From Butyricicoccus sp. Marseille-Q5471 (lineage in GTDB: Bacteria > Bacillota > Clostridia > Oscillospirales > Butyricicoccaceae), in contig NZ_CATNVC010000009.1 of NCBI RefSeq assembly GCF_951230135.1, forward strand, positions 41,665 to 105,664: DNA of 64,000 nt. Reading direction: 5' to 3'. The stretch's first letter is position 1, and each line of letters opens with the position of its first letter. This document shows positions 16,478 through 24,674 of the stretch, piece after piece. The notes below the pieces were generated by a model. The model ran no database searches and had not been told where the DNA came from. It was given only the letters and a program-made list of their open reading frames with translations. The position numbers were made by a program, and so were the translations under genes.

Positions 16478-17365
16478 TTAGGAAAGATAAAGGTCGATAT
16501 CTGCGACGGATAGGCTCGGGTGGAGCGCCATGTTAATGGCATAGCCAATCATACGGGATACATCGGATACCTCGCGGTCAATATCTCGCGTTGTTACCAT
16601 GACCGGATTTTCCAAATCGTCTAAGGCCTCGCAGGTCGCGCCAAGCTGTCCGGCGATTTCATGTGCAAGCGTAGCGCCGTCCACCACGGTAGGCACACCG
16701 ATGGCGATAACGGGAACGCCCAGTGTTTCCTGATTCAGCGCCGCGCGAGCATTGCCTACACCCGCGCCCGGTGTAATTCCGGTATCCGCAATCTGCACTG
16801 TGCGGAGCAGGCGGGACAAACGCCCGGCCGCCAGTGCATCAACCGCTAGCACCGCGGCAGGCTTGATTCGATCCATCACGCCGCAGACCACCTCGCCGGT
16901 CTCGACACCGGTCTGACCCAGCACACCGGGCGCAAGCGCAGAGACAGGCCGCCAGGAGGCAAACACATCCGGGACTTGCTCAACGAGGTGACGGGTCGCG
17001 ATTACGTGATCGACCGCCTGCGGGCCGATTGCATCGGGGGTAATCATGCGGTTGCCCAGACCGGCGACCAGAATGGCTCCGGTTTTAGCGGATTCGGGCA
17101 GCAATTCGGCAAGAAGGTTGCCCAGTGCGCGGCAGGCACGGGGAAAAGCATCTTCTTCGCGGCGTATCAGCGCGTCTAATTCCAGCGTGAGATATCGGCC
17201 GCAGGGCTTGCCGATTTCACGTGCGGCGCATTCATCCAGAATACACACCTCGCGCACAGAAAAGCCTTCCAGACTGCGTTCCTCCTGCGTCACGTGCCGT
17301 ATATCAGCCGCTTTTTCCATGTTTTCAATCGCTTCTACTGCGAGGTCGGTGCGGAAAGCCATCAT
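16478..17365 (-). CDS. gpr: Germination protease GPR
   Basis: 295 residues. It cleaves small acid-soluble spore proteins early in germination and is made as a zymogen in the forespore. RTDLAVEA is the start typical of GPR, preceding the propeptide cleavage region. VAGLGNRMITPDAIGPQAV, APGVLGQTGVET, DALAAGRLSRLLRTVQIADTGI and GAGVGN are family blocks. ATG 17365 follows AAAGGAG; TTG 17368 is less likely. It is the first gene of a gpr-spoIIP operon with a sigma-G-like promoter. Confidence 0.93.
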   Translation of the reverse strand: MMAFRTDLAVEAIENMEKAADIRHVTQEERSLEGFSVREVCILDECAAREIGKPCGRYLTLELDALIRREEDAFPRACRALGNLLAELLPESAKTGAILVAGLGNRMITPDAIGPQAVDHVIATRHLVEQVPDVFASWRPVSALAPGVLGQTGVETGEVVCGVMDRIKPAAVLAVDALAAGRLSRLLRTVQIADTGITPGAGVGNARAALNQETLGVPVIAIGVPTVVDGATLAHEIAGQLGATCEALDDLENPVMVTTRDIDREVSDVSRMIGYAINMALHPSLSVADIDLYLS

Positions 17366-17384
17366 CAACCACTCCTTTTTGCGT

Positions 17385-17413
17385 TAGTTTGTGACGGAGC
17401 GGAAAAACTATGC
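17385..17413 (-). promoter_or_regulatory. Sigma-G-like promoter of gpr
   Basis: On the minus strand GCATA (17409-17413), 17 bases, CAAACTA (17385-17391). It fits GHATR-N17/18-CATNHTA with one mismatch. In Bacillus gpr is under sigma-F and sigma-G. Confidence 0.6.
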
Positions 17414-17434
17414 AGACGGTTTAATTCAAAGCGA

Positions 17435-17463
17435 TTGGAAATAGAAGAAGATTGTGTTATACT
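17435..17463 (+). promoter_or_regulatory. Promoter of the degV-like gene
   Basis: TTGGAA (17435-17440), 17 bases, TATACT (17458-17463) with TGT in front. Confidence 0.7.
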
Positions 17464-17527
17464 GATTTAATAATAGAATGCAGGCGCTTTCGATAAACCG
17501 CGTTTGCCGAAAGGAGAGGACGTACCG

Positions 17528-18415
17528 ATGTCCGCATATATCATTACCTGTTGCTCAACGGCTGATTTATCCGCAGATTACCTGCGTGAAAAGGGTGTAC
17601 CGTACGCATGTTTCCATTTCCAGATGAACGGGGTGGATTACCTTGACGATTTGGGTCAGAGCATGCCGTTTTCGGAGTTTTACCGGAAAATAAGCGAAGG
17701 CGCGACGCCGACCACCTCTCAGGTTAATGTTGAGGAATTTGTTGCGATGTTTGAGCCGCTGCTCAAGCGCGGCAAAGACATTCTGCACCTGTCCCTGTCG
17801 AGCGGGCTGTCTGGTGCGTATACATCCGCCTGTATTGCGCGGGACGATCTGATGGCGCGATATCCCGGCCGCAAAATTTATGTGGTGGATACGTTGGGTG
17901 CATCATCGGGCTACGGATTGCTGCTTGATACCGCACTGGAAAAGCGTGATGAGGGTATGCCGATTGAGTCACTCTACGACTGGGTGGAGCAGAACAAGCT
18001 GCGTTTGCATCACTGGTTTTTTTCAACTGACCTAACGAGCTATATCCGCGGTGGCCGTATTTCAAAGACATCCGGCGTAGTGGGCACCTTGCTTGGCATT
18101 TGCCCACTGCTGAATATGGATCGCGCAGGGCATTTGATTCCGCGCAAAAAGATTCGCGGCAAAAAGCAGGTCGTGCAGGAAATTGTAAAAATGATGGAGC
18201 AGCACGCGGAACAGGGGCGGGATTACAGCGGTAAATGCTACATTTCGCAGTCCGCATGCATGGAGGATGCCAGTGCAGTGGCTGAATTGGTAAAAGCAAA
18301 GTTTCCGAAGCTGCGCGGTAAGGTCGTCATTAATAGCGTGGGCACCGTCATTGGTGCGCACACAGGGCCGGGTACGGTGGCGCTCTTTTTCTGGGGTGAC
18401 GAAAGAGTTGACTGA
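17528..18415 (+). CDS. DegV family fatty-acid-binding protein
   Basis: 295 residues from ATG 17528, preceded by AAAGGAG. DegV proteins bind fatty acids and act as FakB-type partners of the FakA kinase; no fakA is in this window. Conserved blocks are TSQVNVEEF, LHLSLSSGLSGAYTSA, VVDTLGASSGYGLLL and YIRGGRISKTSGVVGTLL. ACHTGPGTVALFFWG-like residues near the end (IGAHTGPGTVALFF) close the lipid pocket. It is monocistronic, between its own promoter and terminator. Confidence 0.9.
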   Translation: MSAYIITCCSTADLSADYLREKGVPYACFHFQMNGVDYLDDLGQSMPFSEFYRKISEGATPTTSQVNVEEFVAMFEPLLKRGKDILHLSLSSGLSGAYTSACIARDDLMARYPGRKIYVVDTLGASSGYGLLLDTALEKRDEGMPIESLYDWVEQNKLRLHHWFFSTDLTSYIRGGRISKTSGVVGTLLGICPLLNMDRAGHLIPRKKIRGKKQVVQEIVKMMEQHAEQGRDYSGKCYISQSACMEDASAVAELVKAKFPKLRGKVVINSVGTVIGAHTGPGTVALFFWGDERVD

Positions 18416-18456
18416 CCGCAGGTCACACATAGCTTATGCCGGACGTGAGTTATAAA

Positions 18457-18488
18457 TGAAAATGCCGCCTTTCAGGCGGCATTTTCAT
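18457..18488. terminator. Terminator shared by degV-like gene and nicotinamidase
   Basis: GAAAATGCCGCCT pairs with AGGCGGCATTTTC around a short loop between convergent genes. Confidence 0.85.
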
Positions 18489-18491
18489 GCT

Positions 18492-19043
18492 TTATCGGTT
18501 GATAACGTTCATTTGAAGACTTTCCAGTACGTCAAGCGCTTTTTCGTGCATCACAGGGTCAAAGCTGCGGCAGAGCGACGCATCGATGGTGATCGGTGTT
18601 TCCGGCCACTGTGCCTGCGCTAAAATGGCATTTGCAATGACGCACATATTGGTTACAAGTCCAACCACTGTAATCTCACTCAAATCGGGAAGCAGCTGAC
18701 CGAGCCGCGTTGCTTCTGCCGGCGGCATGCCGAAAGTATGCTTCTGTACGATGTGGATTTGACTGTTCGCACAGGTTTCGCAGCAGAGTTCCTGCGTTTT
18801 TCCGTAAAGCTGCCAGCCATCGTTCTTGGGGTTGCAATGGGCAATGGGCAGCGCGCGGCCTTCACGGGTGTCAAGATAAGTGTCATCATGCGTATCATAG
18901 GTAAACAGCACGTGGTCGCCCACGGCAAGATAGCTTTGCACCAGATGGGCAATGCCGTCGTCAATTGCGGCGGCTCCGTCAAAACCGAGCGATCCGGTGA
19001 CGAAATCGTTTTGATAATCCACAACCATAAGCAGTTTAGACAT
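18492..19043 (-). CDS. Cysteine hydrolase, nicotinamidase/isochorismatase family
   Basis: 183 residues. The catalytic triad can be placed as Asp9 (VVDYQNDF), Lys101 (VQKHTFG) and Cys134 (GLVTNMCVIANAI). Metal ligands are likely Asp50, His52 and His69. This set fits nicotinamidase (PncA), which deamidates nicotinamide for NAD salvage, more than isochorismatase. AGGGAG lies upstream of the ATG with rather long spacing. It stands alone. Confidence 0.8.
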   Translation of the reverse strand: MSKLLMVVDYQNDFVTGSLGFDGAAAIDDGIAHLVQSYLAVGDHVLFTYDTHDDTYLDTREGRALPIAHCNPKNDGWQLYGKTQELCCETCANSQIHIVQKHTFGMPPAEATRLGQLLPDLSEITVVGLVTNMCVIANAILAQAQWPETPITIDASLCRSFDPVMHEKALDVLESLQMNVINR

Positions 19044-19152
19044 CGCTGTTCAGCTCCCTTGTCTCATTTATCATGCCGTTGCCGGCATTGCGGTAGGATA
19101 ACCTGTCTTGCGGTTATCATACCATGTTTTGTTGAAGCCGACAATGAATTTA

Positions 19153-19181
19153 TTGCACGGATGCCCCTTCTGGATTATAAT
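19153..19181 (+). promoter_or_regulatory. Promoter of cwlD-radA
   Basis: TTGCAC (19153-19158), 17 bases, TATAAT (19176-19181): good sigma-A elements about 48 bases before the cwlD ATG. Confidence 0.7.
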
Positions 19182-19228
19182 ATTTGCATGACGTGCCGCA
19201 TACGCTTTTCCAACACGGGAGGTGTGCG

Positions 19229-19933
19229 ATGAACGGGGGATTATTACGCAGGCTGATCGCTGGCTTGCTGCTGATTTTGCTTATATCATGGGTCTTTGCC
19301 AGAGGAGGCAGCGCGGTGCGCACGTTGGCCGCGGCCGATTCACCACCGACACTGGTGATTGACGCGGGACATGGCGGTTTTGACGGTGGCGCCATTGGTG
19401 CGACCGGCACGACCGAGCAGGATATCAATTTGTCAATCGCGCGGCGGGTGCAGGCGCTTGCAGGATTTTTTGGCGTCCAAACAAAGATGACGCGCGCAGA
19501 TGAACAGGCCTTGGATTATCATCCGGAAAAATCGGTGCGCGACAATAAGGTAACGGATATCAAAGCGCGGGAAAAAATTGTTAACGATACGATGAATCCG
19601 GTTTTTATCAGCATACATTTGAATAAATTCAGCGATGCACAGTATCACGGCGCACAAGTGTTTTATTCAAAAAACAATGCAGGCAGCCGGGATTTGGCCG
19701 AACGTCTGCAAGCAGACTTGATTGCCGGCGCTGACCCCGCAAACCATCGGCAGGCCAAACAGGCCGAATCGACAATCTACCTGATGAAAAAGCTGGATTG
19801 TCCTGCGGTCATCGTCGAGTGCGGCTTTTTGTCCAACCCGGCGGAGGAAGCGCTGCTCGCGCAGGAAGATTATCATAAACAACTGGCCGTATGCATTACC
19901 TGCGGTTATCTGCAACACGCAAGCGGCGTTTAA
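19229..19933 (+). CDS. cwlD: N-acetylmuramoyl-L-alanine amidase CwlD (spore cortex)
   Basis: 234 residues from ATG 19229, preceded by GGGAGGTG. An N-terminal signal/anchor (RLIAGLLLILLISWVFA) is followed by an amidase_3 domain: VIDAGHGGFDGGAIG (Zn His), the Glu of TTEQDINLSIARRV, FISIHLNKFSD (Zn His) and VIVECGFLSNPAE (catalytic Glu). CwlD, with PdaA, makes muramic-delta-lactam in spore cortex; it lacks cell-wall binding repeats, as here. radA follows 10 bases later. Confidence 0.88.
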   Translation: MNGGLLRRLIAGLLLILLISWVFARGGSAVRTLAAADSPPTLVIDAGHGGFDGGAIGATGTTEQDINLSIARRVQALAGFFGVQTKMTRADEQALDYHPEKSVRDNKVTDIKAREKIVNDTMNPVFISIHLNKFSDAQYHGAQVFYSKNNAGSRDLAERLQADLIAGADPANHRQAKQAESTIYLMKKLDCPAVIVECGFLSNPAEEALLAQEDYHKQLAVCITCGYLQHASGV

Positions 19934-19943
19934 CGGAGGAAGT

Positions 19944-21299
19944 ATGAAGCAAAAGACAATGTACCTGTGCAGCGAGTGCGGGTACGAAAATGCAAAGTGG
20001 TTCGGCAAATGCCCGAGCTGCGGCGCGTGGAATACGATGGGTGAATTCAAGGTGAAGCCGGAAACAGCCACCCGCGGCGTGGCCAACTTTACGCGCGGCA
20101 CGTCGCGCCCGACACTGCTGCATGAGATTGAAACCAACGATGAAAGCCGGTTTTATTCCGGGATCGGTGAGCTGGATCGTGTGTTAGGCGGCGGCGCAGT
20201 GCATGGATCGTTCGTACTGGTCGGCGGTGAGCCGGGCATCGGCAAATCAACGCTGCTGCTGCAGATGTGTCAGGAAATGTGCCGCAATGCCAAGGTGCTG
20301 TATGTTTCCGGTGAAGAATCCCTGCGGCAGATTAAGCTGCGCGCCGCACGGCTGGAGATTAAGTCGCCCAATCTGTTTGTGCTGGCCGAAACGGATATGG
20401 AGCAGATTATCAACGAGACCGAATTGCTTGCACCCGATGTTCTCATCGTGGATTCCATCCAGACGGTCTATAAGCGTGATTTAACTGCTGCACCCGGTGG
20501 CACAACGCAGATTAAAGAGTGCTCCATGAGCCTGATGCAGTATGCGAAGAATAAAAATGTAACTATTTTTGTGGTCGGCCATGTCAATAAGGAAGGTACG
20601 CTTGCCGGACCCAAGATTTTAGAGCACATGGTGGACTGCGTTCTCTACTTTGAGGGCGAACGAAATGGGCCGTTCCGTTGCCTGCGCGCGGCAAAGAACC
20701 GCTTTGGCTCTACCAACGAGATTGGTGTGTTTGAAATGAGCGATCATGGCCTGCTTGAGGTGACAAACCCTTCGGCGGCGATGCTGGCCGGGCATCCGTC
20801 GGGCGCGGCGGGAAACTGCATCGCATGCGTCATGGAGGGCAGTCGCCCCATTTTGGCAGAGGTGCAGGCGCTGGTTGCGAAAACGCAGTTTGGAGTGCCG
20901 CGCCGGACGGCGGCGGGTGTTGATTATAACCGCATGGTGCTGTTGCTCGCCATTCTGGAAAAACGAGCGGGGCTGTTTTTGTCATCCTCGGACGCCTATG
21001 TCAATGTTGTCGGCGGTATGCGGTTGGATGAACCGGCAGTCGATTTGCCGATGGTACTCGCCATTGTTTCCAGCTTCCGCGACAAACCGCTGCCGGAGGG
21101 CGTGATGAGCTTTGGCGAGGTTGGTCTGACGGGAGAATTGCGTGCGGTTTCCAGTGCTTCACAGCGAATCAATGAGGCGTATCGGCTCGGGTTTCACACC
21201 TGCATCATGCCGATGCAGGATGTAGATGAAAACCTGATGCATCAAATGAATATCGTGCGTGTGCATACGGTGGGCGAGGCCATTCAGGCCGTGCTGTAA
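19944..21299 (+). CDS. radA: DNA repair protein RadA (Sms)
   Basis: 451 residues. A zinc ribbon (Cys9, Cys12, Cys23, Cys26) is followed by a RecA-like ATPase with Walker A GGEPGIGKSTLLLQ (Lys101), a Walker B region LIVDSIQTV and the RadA-specific KNRFGSTNEIG. The C-terminal third is the Lon-like fold (FLSSSDAYVNVVGG, GEVGLTGELR). It helps branch migration and repair of recombination intermediates. ACGGAGG precedes the ATG; it is in an operon with cwlD. Confidence 0.95.
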   Translation: MKQKTMYLCSECGYENAKWFGKCPSCGAWNTMGEFKVKPETATRGVANFTRGTSRPTLLHEIETNDESRFYSGIGELDRVLGGGAVHGSFVLVGGEPGIGKSTLLLQMCQEMCRNAKVLYVSGEESLRQIKLRAARLEIKSPNLFVLAETDMEQIINETELLAPDVLIVDSIQTVYKRDLTAAPGGTTQIKECSMSLMQYAKNKNVTIFVVGHVNKEGTLAGPKILEHMVDCVLYFEGERNGPFRCLRAAKNRFGSTNEIGVFEMSDHGLLEVTNPSAAMLAGHPSGAAGNCIACVMEGSRPILAEVQALVAKTQFGVPRRTAAGVDYNRMVLLLAILEKRAGLFLSSSDAYVNVVGGMRLDEPAVDLPMVLAIVSSFRDKPLPEGVMSFGEVGLTGELRAVSSASQRINEAYRLGFHTCIMPMQDVDENLMHQMNIVRVHTVGEAIQAVL

Positions 21300-21314
21300 A
21301 AAATTGAATCCGAC

Positions 21315-21358
21315 GTTTATTTTCGGCCTTTCGTCGCAAACTAGAAGTAATAGTTTGC
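21315..21358 (+). promoter_or_regulatory. Sigma-G-like promoter with inverted repeat before the HlyD gene
   Basis: GTTTA (21315-21319), 17 bases, CAAACTA (21337-21343). The -10 is the left half of a perfect inverted repeat GCAAACTA (21336-21343)/TAGTTTGC (21351-21358). Either a sporulation promoter or a regulator site is possible; the repeat alone could produce the match by chance. Confidence 0.35.
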
Positions 21359-21378
21359 AGCGGGAGGTCGATTTTCAT

Positions 21379-22335
21379 ATGGAAAAGCAAGCCCGCACCG
21401 TGCTCCTCGGGACCGCGGTGCTTTTGTCATGTATGCTCGCTTGGGCGTGGAGCAGCCGTCCGGCGCTGGCTGTACCGGTTCAGGTGACTGGTGCGACAAC
21501 GCAGGATATTTATAACAGCATATCTGTGCCGGGGACAGTTGAATCAGAGAGCAGTGCGAGCTACACGCCGGATCAGACAGCTGTTGTGCGCGCGGTATTG
21601 ACAAACGTAGGTGAATCCGTCGAAAAAGGGCAGGCTTTGTTTACTCTGGCGCTGGCGGACGATATGAAGCTGGATGCAAGCAGCCTGCAATCGATGATTG
21701 ACACGCTTTCCGGTGACAGCGGGAAAACTGTGACCGTAGAAGCAAACGGAACGGTGGCCGCACAGGAAAAAGGCACGGTGTTATCCCTGCCTGCGGTGGG
21801 GCAGACCGTGTATCCAGGCGTTGCATGCGCGCAGGTTGCCGATTTGAGCCGTCTGCGGGCACGCGTCAACATTCCGGAATCCTACATCGGACAAGTGGCA
21901 AGCGGAATGAACGCCAATGTTACCGCGACCGCTGTACCGGATGAGGTTTACGGCGGTTATGTACAGTCGGTTGCCCCGGTGGCGGTACGTGCGGTAAGCT
22001 TAACGGGAGACAAGGGCGCGGCTTCCATCGAAGCGGTGCTTCCGTTGCAAAGCGGGGCGGAAAAGCTGCGCCCCGGCTATACGGTAACGGCTAAAATATT
22101 CACGGATAAAAGAAAAGACGCAGTCGTAATTCCGTATGCAGCGGTACGGCAGCAGGGAGAGCAGGAATATGTGTTCGTTGTAGAAAACGGTGTTGCACAT
22201 CGCCGCGATATCAAAACCGGTTATATGCTTGAAACGGTAACCGAGGTGCGCGAAGGACTGACTGCAAATGATGTGGTGGTCATTTCGCCCGAGGTCGCGC
22301 TTGCGGATGACGATTCGGTTGAGGCAACAGCGTGA
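21379..22335 (+). CDS. Efflux membrane-fusion protein (HlyD/MacA family)
   Basis: 318 residues from ATG 21379, preceded by GGGAGGT. One N-terminal membrane anchor (LLGTAVLLSCMLAWAWS) is followed by lipoyl-like and beta-barrel regions (VEKGQALFTL, GTVLSLPAVGQTVYPG, PVAVRAVSLTG, PYAAVRQQGEQEYVFVVENG). It is the adaptor of a MacAB-like exporter whose permease is the next gene (GTGA overlap). The helical hairpin is short, as usual in Gram-positives. Confidence 0.85.
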   Translation: MEKQARTVLLGTAVLLSCMLAWAWSSRPALAVPVQVTGATTQDIYNSISVPGTVESESSASYTPDQTAVVRAVLTNVGESVEKGQALFTLALADDMKLDASSLQSMIDTLSGDSGKTVTVEANGTVAAQEKGTVLSLPAVGQTVYPGVACAQVADLSRLRARVNIPESYIGQVASGMNANVTATAVPDEVYGGYVQSVAPVAVRAVSLTGDKGAASIEAVLPLQSGAEKLRPGYTVTAKIFTDKRKDAVVIPYAAVRQQGEQEYVFVVENGVAHRRDIKTGYMLETVTEVREGLTANDVVVISPEVALADDDSVEATA

Positions 22336-23507
22336 GGGCGGCTGATTGCCTGCGTCTGGCCTTTGACAACCTGCGGCAGAATCCGCTGCGTACGATGCTC
22401 TGTGCACTGTCCGTCGCAGTCGGGACAGGTGCGTTGCTGCTGATTGCGGTTTTGGGTCTCTTTGGCAGGACACAGATTCAAGCGGGACTGCAAACGCTCG
22501 GCGTATCGGGTCTGACGGTCTACTTGGATGACCGCAAGGAGGGCGCTGCACTGGATGTGCAGACGGTGACGAAAATGACAGAGGCGTTGCCGCAGATTGC
22601 CAGCGCCATGCCGATTAAGGCCAAGACAGGAAGCGTACGTGCCGGACATCGGAGCGGAAATGCAGTTTTTTTAGGCGCCAATCAAAATCTGGGCGATGTG
22701 ATGCATCTGAAAGTGCTGGAAGGCTCGCTGCTGACCGAACGGCAGGCAGAATACGGAGATAAGGTTGTTGTTCTGGGAGATGAACTGGCGCAAACGCTCT
22801 ATGGCCGTGAAAACATTGTCGGGCGAACGGTACGGCTGCGGATGGATGGTCAGGACACGTATTATACGGTCATTGGCGTGGTAAAGGAACAGACTGGCGC
22901 ATTGGGCGGGACGCTTGCAGCAATTGCGCCGCATCTGGTATATATTCCGTATGCCTGTTTGGCAACGCCGCAGGACAATGCAGATCAGGTTTTCGTTCAG
23001 TGTGCGTCAGGCACGGAAAACAGCGCGGTCAGTGCGCAGATTACACGGTATTTGACCGATCGGGAAAAAATAGGCGGCACGGTGCGCGTGCAGAATATGT
23101 CCGGCGTAATCGATACGGTGCAGCAAATGACGGATTTGTGCACCGCGCTGTTTGTTGCAGTGGGCGCGGTCACACTGGCGGTCGCATTGATTGGCGTGTT
23201 GTGCAGCATGCTCGCGGCTACGCACGAGAAAACAGGGGAGATTGGCGTTTATCTGGCGCTTGGTGCACGGCGGCGGGATATTTTACGACTGTTTCTGCTT
23301 CAGTCCGTGATGCTGTGCGGCTTTGGCGGCCTGTGCGGCTTGGGGCTTGCGACGGTGCTGCTGCGATTCGGCGCGTCTATGACACTGCAGAGCGGATGGC
23401 TCGGCATCGGACTGTTGGCGCTATCCATGCTGTGCGGCGGCGCGGCGGGATTGCTGCCTGCCGTGCGTGCGGCCGGTCTGCGCCCGGTCGACGCGATGCG
23501 CAAATAG
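22332..23507 (+). CDS. ABC transporter permease, MacB/FtsX family
   Basis: 391 residues from GTG 22332, overlapping the adaptor stop by four bases. Topology is MacB-like: one N-terminal helix (LRTMLCALSVAVGTGALLLIAV), a periplasm-facing MacB_PCD domain (residues about 45-265) and three C-terminal helices with the FtsX pattern GEIGVYLALGARRRDILRLF. The usual MacB ATPase is not encoded next to it or anywhere in this window. It must borrow an ATPase or act as a mechanotransmission partner of one encoded elsewhere. Confidence 0.85.
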   Translation: MRAADCLRLAFDNLRQNPLRTMLCALSVAVGTGALLLIAVLGLFGRTQIQAGLQTLGVSGLTVYLDDRKEGAALDVQTVTKMTEALPQIASAMPIKAKTGSVRAGHRSGNAVFLGANQNLGDVMHLKVLEGSLLTERQAEYGDKVVVLGDELAQTLYGRENIVGRTVRLRMDGQDTYYTVIGVVKEQTGALGGTLAAIAPHLVYIPYACLATPQDNADQVFVQCASGTENSAVSAQITRYLTDREKIGGTVRVQNMSGVIDTVQQMTDLCTALFVAVGAVTLAVALIGVLCSMLAATHEKTGEIGVYLALGARRRDILRLFLLQSVMLCGFGGLCGLGLATVLLRFGASMTLQSGWLGIGLLALSMLCGGAAGLLPAVRAAGLRPVDAMRK

Positions 23508-23573
23508 TCCTTTCCATTTTCGGAGCGGTATGATAAAATAGGAAAAGTATAAAGAGAGAAAGGGCGAATTTCC

Positions 23574-24635
23574 ATGCGTCATATCATCGATCTCGCCGAC
23601 CTGACCGCCGCCGAGTTTTCCGATTTGTACAAGCTGACTACCAACATCATCGACCGCCCCGAGGGGTATGTAGATGCCTGCCGGGGCAAAGTGCTGGGCA
23701 GCTTGTTTTATGAACCCTCCACCCGAACGAATCTGTCCTTTTCGACCGCGATGATGCGGTTGGGCGGCAGTGTTGTAGGCTTTTCCGACCCCAACTCATC
23801 CTCCACGGCCAAGGGCGAAACGCTCAAGGATACCATCAGTATGGTATCGAGCTATGCTGATTTGATTGTGATGCGCAATCCGCGTGAGGGAGCTGCGAAG
23901 GCGGCATCGCTGTATTCATCGGTTCCGGTCATCAATGCGGGTGACGGAGGACATTTACACCCGACGCAGACGCTGACGGATATGGTCACAATTCTGCGGA
24001 TGCGCGGCAGTGCGGATAATATGAAAATCGGCCTGTGCGGAGATTTGAAATACGGCCGTACCGTGCATTCGCTGCTCCACTTTCTGGAGCGGTATCACAA
24101 TGTGCAGATTTATCTGATTGCGCCGGATGCGCTCAAGCTGCCTGACTATATGGTGCATTTTTTGAAAGAGCATCAGATGCCGTTTTGTGAGGTCAGCGCT
24201 TTGGATGAAGTGCTGCCTGAGCTAGATGTGCTGTATATGACCCGTATTCAGCGGGAACGCTTTGTTTCCGCACAGGAATATGAAAATCTGGAAGGCAACT
24301 ATCAGCTGACTGCCGCAAAAATGAAGCGTGCGAAGAAGGACATGTTGGTGCTGCATCCGCTGCCGCGCGTGGATGAGATTGCGCAGGACGTGGATGATGA
24401 CCCGCGTGCTGTCTACTTTAAGCAGGCGCGGTATGGTATGTTTGGACGCATGGCACTACTGCTGACGCTCTCCAAGCTCAATTTTCAACGTCCTGCAAAG
24501 CACGGCATTGGAACGGATGGGGTGAGATGCTCCAATCCGAAGTGTATCACTAAGACCGAGCCGTATCTGCCGCTCGATGTGCCGGTTGGCGCACGTTGTC
24601 CTTACTGTGATGCACTCATTGAACTCCGATTATAA
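23574..24635 (+). CDS. pyrB: Aspartate carbamoyltransferase with C-terminal PyrI-type zinc domain
   Basis: 353 residues. The first 305 or so are a normal ATCase catalytic chain: carbamoyl phosphate loop YEPSTRTNLSF, the 80s loop SSSTAKGETLKDT, LHPTQTLTDM and VLHPLPRVDEI. It makes carbamoyl-aspartate in pyrimidine synthesis. The extra tail has CSNPKCITKTEP and CPYC (Cys319, Cys324, Cys342, Cys345), the zinc site of the separate regulatory chain PyrI, without the nucleotide-binding domain. No pyrI, pyrC or other pyr genes are adjacent. A weak promoter (TTTCCA, 17 bases, TAAAAT) precedes it. Confidence 0.93.
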   Translation: MRHIIDLADLTAAEFSDLYKLTTNIIDRPEGYVDACRGKVLGSLFYEPSTRTNLSFSTAMMRLGGSVVGFSDPNSSSTAKGETLKDTISMVSSYADLIVMRNPREGAAKAASLYSSVPVINAGDGGHLHPTQTLTDMVTILRMRGSADNMKIGLCGDLKYGRTVHSLLHFLERYHNVQIYLIAPDALKLPDYMVHFLKEHQMPFCEVSALDEVLPELDVLYMTRIQRERFVSAQEYENLEGNYQLTAAKMKRAKKDMLVLHPLPRVDEIAQDVDDDPRAVYFKQARYGMFGRMALLLTLSKLNFQRPAKHGIGTDGVRCSNPKCITKTEPYLPLDVPVGARCPYCDALIELRL

Positions 24636-24640
24636 AAAGA

Positions 24641-24674
24641 AATGCCTCTGCCGTTATTGGCAGAGGCGTTTTTT
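24641..24674 (+). terminator. Terminator of pyrB
   Basis: ATGCCTCTGCC pairs with GGCAGAGGCGT, followed by TTTTTT. It abuts the convergent lipoprotein gene. Confidence 0.85.
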
